From Puniceicoccales bacterium (GTDB lineage Bacteria > Verrucomicrobiota > Verrucomicrobiia > Opitutales > UBA953): 38,705 nt of DNA. Below, one piece after another: positions 37,918 through 38,705 of the stretch. Every line of letters begins with the position of its first letter. Position 1 is the stretch's first letter. The DNA lies in assembly GCA_031289285.1 (NCBI GenBank), contig JAITPT010000143.1:1-38705 (forward strand), written 5' to 3'. The notes beneath the pieces were generated by a model. That model saw only the letters and a program-made list of their open reading frames with translations, had not been told where the DNA came from and searched no databases. A program made the translations under genes and the position numbers.

Positions 37918-38705
37918 CTACTGCACCAAGACGGTGGCAGTCGCGACGGCGGCATGGGCGACGCCAGCAGCATTGGTGACGAGGACACGATACTGGCCAG
38001 TGGCGGCAGTAGTCGTGAGTTTTATCGAGAGAGCAGCTTTTGCCGCGCCAGTGATGGCGTTTGCAGTGGTGCCCTTGGGACTGTCAGTGAGCGTCACCCA
38101 TTCAGCGGTGATAGTGCCATCGGCAGGGATGGGACGGTATTGCCATTGGTAGGTGAACTTCGCAGTGCCTGTGACTTTGGTTTTTAACGAGAGGACCTTT
38201 CCGGCGGCGATTTGCACGGCGGCGACGCCGTTGGCGTCGGGGACAGTCTTGGTGGTGATTGTCACGGCGGGCGGAAGTATCGCTTTTATCGCTAAGACTT
38301 TGCCCTTCACGGTCGAGAGCGGTTTGCCTTTGGCGTCGGTGGCAGCAGTGCGCACCGTTACCGAGATTTTCGACTTCGCGTTGACTCCGGCGTAGAGGAA
38401 GTAATCCGTTTGCGCAAAGGTCGCGCCGCTTTCGCGGATAACTACTTTGCCGTCGAGCCATGTGTAGATCACAGGCACTTCGGGGGCACTTTCGAGTTTG
38501 GCGGTTAGGCCGATAAACTCGCCAGCGGCGATGACTACGCCGTTCTTTACGGCGGGCACAGGCGTCGTCACTTGGTCGGTGATTAACAGGGCTGCGGTTT
38601 TGTCGAACTTCAACACAGGGATTATTTGCACCCAGCCAAAGTCCGCCGCTAAGACACTCACCGCTTCCGTGGCGTCGGCGGGCGTGTAGTTGTAATAAAC
38701 AACAT
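37918..38705 (-). CDS. C-terminal part of a secreted protein with Ig-like domains (5' end outside window)
   Basis: The frame is open to the window edge (VVYYNYTPADATEAVSV), so only the last 262 or so residues are present. They are Thr/Ala/Val-rich and beta-strand-like, with repeats of Ig-like domain sequence: AALLITDQVTTPVPAVKNGVV and TYQWQYRPIPADG, ending GQYRVLVTNAAGVAHAAVATATVLVQ. The pattern TYQWxx...GxYxVxVxNxAG is typical of bacterial Ig-like domains of large surface or autotransported proteins in Verrucomicrobia. It is presumably extracellular. A GTG at 38661 is not the real start, because similar sequence continues upstream of it. Confidence 0.75.
   Translation of the reverse strand, partial: VVYYNYTPADATEAVSVLAADFGWVQIIPVLKFDKTAALLITDQVTTPVPAVKNGVVIAAGEFIGLTAKLESAPEVPVIYTWLDGKVVIRESGATFAQTDYFLYAGVNAKSKISVTVRTAATDAKGKPLSTVKGKVLAIKAILPPAVTITTKTVPDANGVAAVQIAAGKVLSLKTKVTGTAKFTYQWQYRPIPADGTITAEWVTLTDSPKGTTANAITGAAKAALSIKLTTTAATGQYRVLVTNAAGVAHAAVATATVLVQ

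Overview
The window is a high-GC bacterial chromosome segment carrying a complete minimal molybdenum-nitrogenase operon. Its metabolic genes sit among blocks of dispersed repeats, tandem arrays and miniature insertion elements. The gene mix is: three sugar-phosphate isomerase/epimerase-type TIM barrels, a Tat-exported Gfo/Idh/MocA oxidoreductase, a REP-associated tyrosine transposase, an aryl-polyene-type gene block, and an anaerobe-type NifD/NifK. This fits an anaerobic or microaerophilic Verrucomicrobiota bacterium of the Opitutales/Opitutaceae type. That assignment is inferred from gene style and was not tested by any search. Almost no gene has a recognisable Shine-Dalgarno sequence, and many start codons follow A/C-rich leaders.

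Layout. 1-6322: a partial and two complete TIM-barrel sugar isomerase/epimerase genes, 5-formyl-THF cyclo-ligase, a small lipoprotein and formyl-THF deformylase (purU), with a repeat cluster at about 2150-2885 and an AT-rich island at 3747-4251. 6323-7343: a 163-bp inverted-repeat element, repeat modules and a perfect array of seventeen 17-bp units. 7344-12355: a DUF3261 lipoprotein, ketosynthase, hotdog dehydratase and ketoreductase, overlapping or nearly so, which resemble the ApeN-O-P-Q part of an aryl polyene cluster; a phytoene-desaturase-like flavoprotein follows. 12426-13196: thiG. 13380-22571 (minus strand): nifH, nifD, nifK, an SSAT-like acetyltransferase, a fused nifE-nifN and nifB. 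The operon is preceded by a good -24/-12 (sigma-54) promoter and two CTAC-N6-GTAG palindromes spaced 30 bp. 23117-25726: glycogen phosphorylase. 25956-27840: a broken gene and the densest repeat block, including a triplicated unit with a tiny hydrophobic ORF. 28070-36546: an orphan ABC substrate-binding lipoprotein, a Gfo/Idh oxidoreductase, the transposase, a nuclease-helicase fusion, a TolB-like propeller protein and a degenerate GxxExxY protein. 36547-38705: duplicated repeat DNA, then the C-terminal end of a large secreted Ig-like protein running off the window.

How it fits together. The nif operon holds the core set needed for a Mo-nitrogenase: reductase, catalytic MoFe subunits, the cofactor scaffold as one fused polypeptide, and NifB. 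A long stem-loop between nifH and nifDK could set their expression ratio. Regulation is probably through sigma-54 and an enhancer-binding activator. The repeats are layered: one 163-bp element has inserted with a TTGAA duplication next to another repeat, and the 17-bp array appears to have grown from the end of a dispersed module.

The observations most worth following are the nif control region, the NifEN fusion with its embedded acetyltransferase, the partial aryl-polyene block, the eight-copy CCAGGCTAAAAAA/TTGAC motif, the triplicated micro-ORF, and the window-wide leaders without Shine-Dalgarno sequences.
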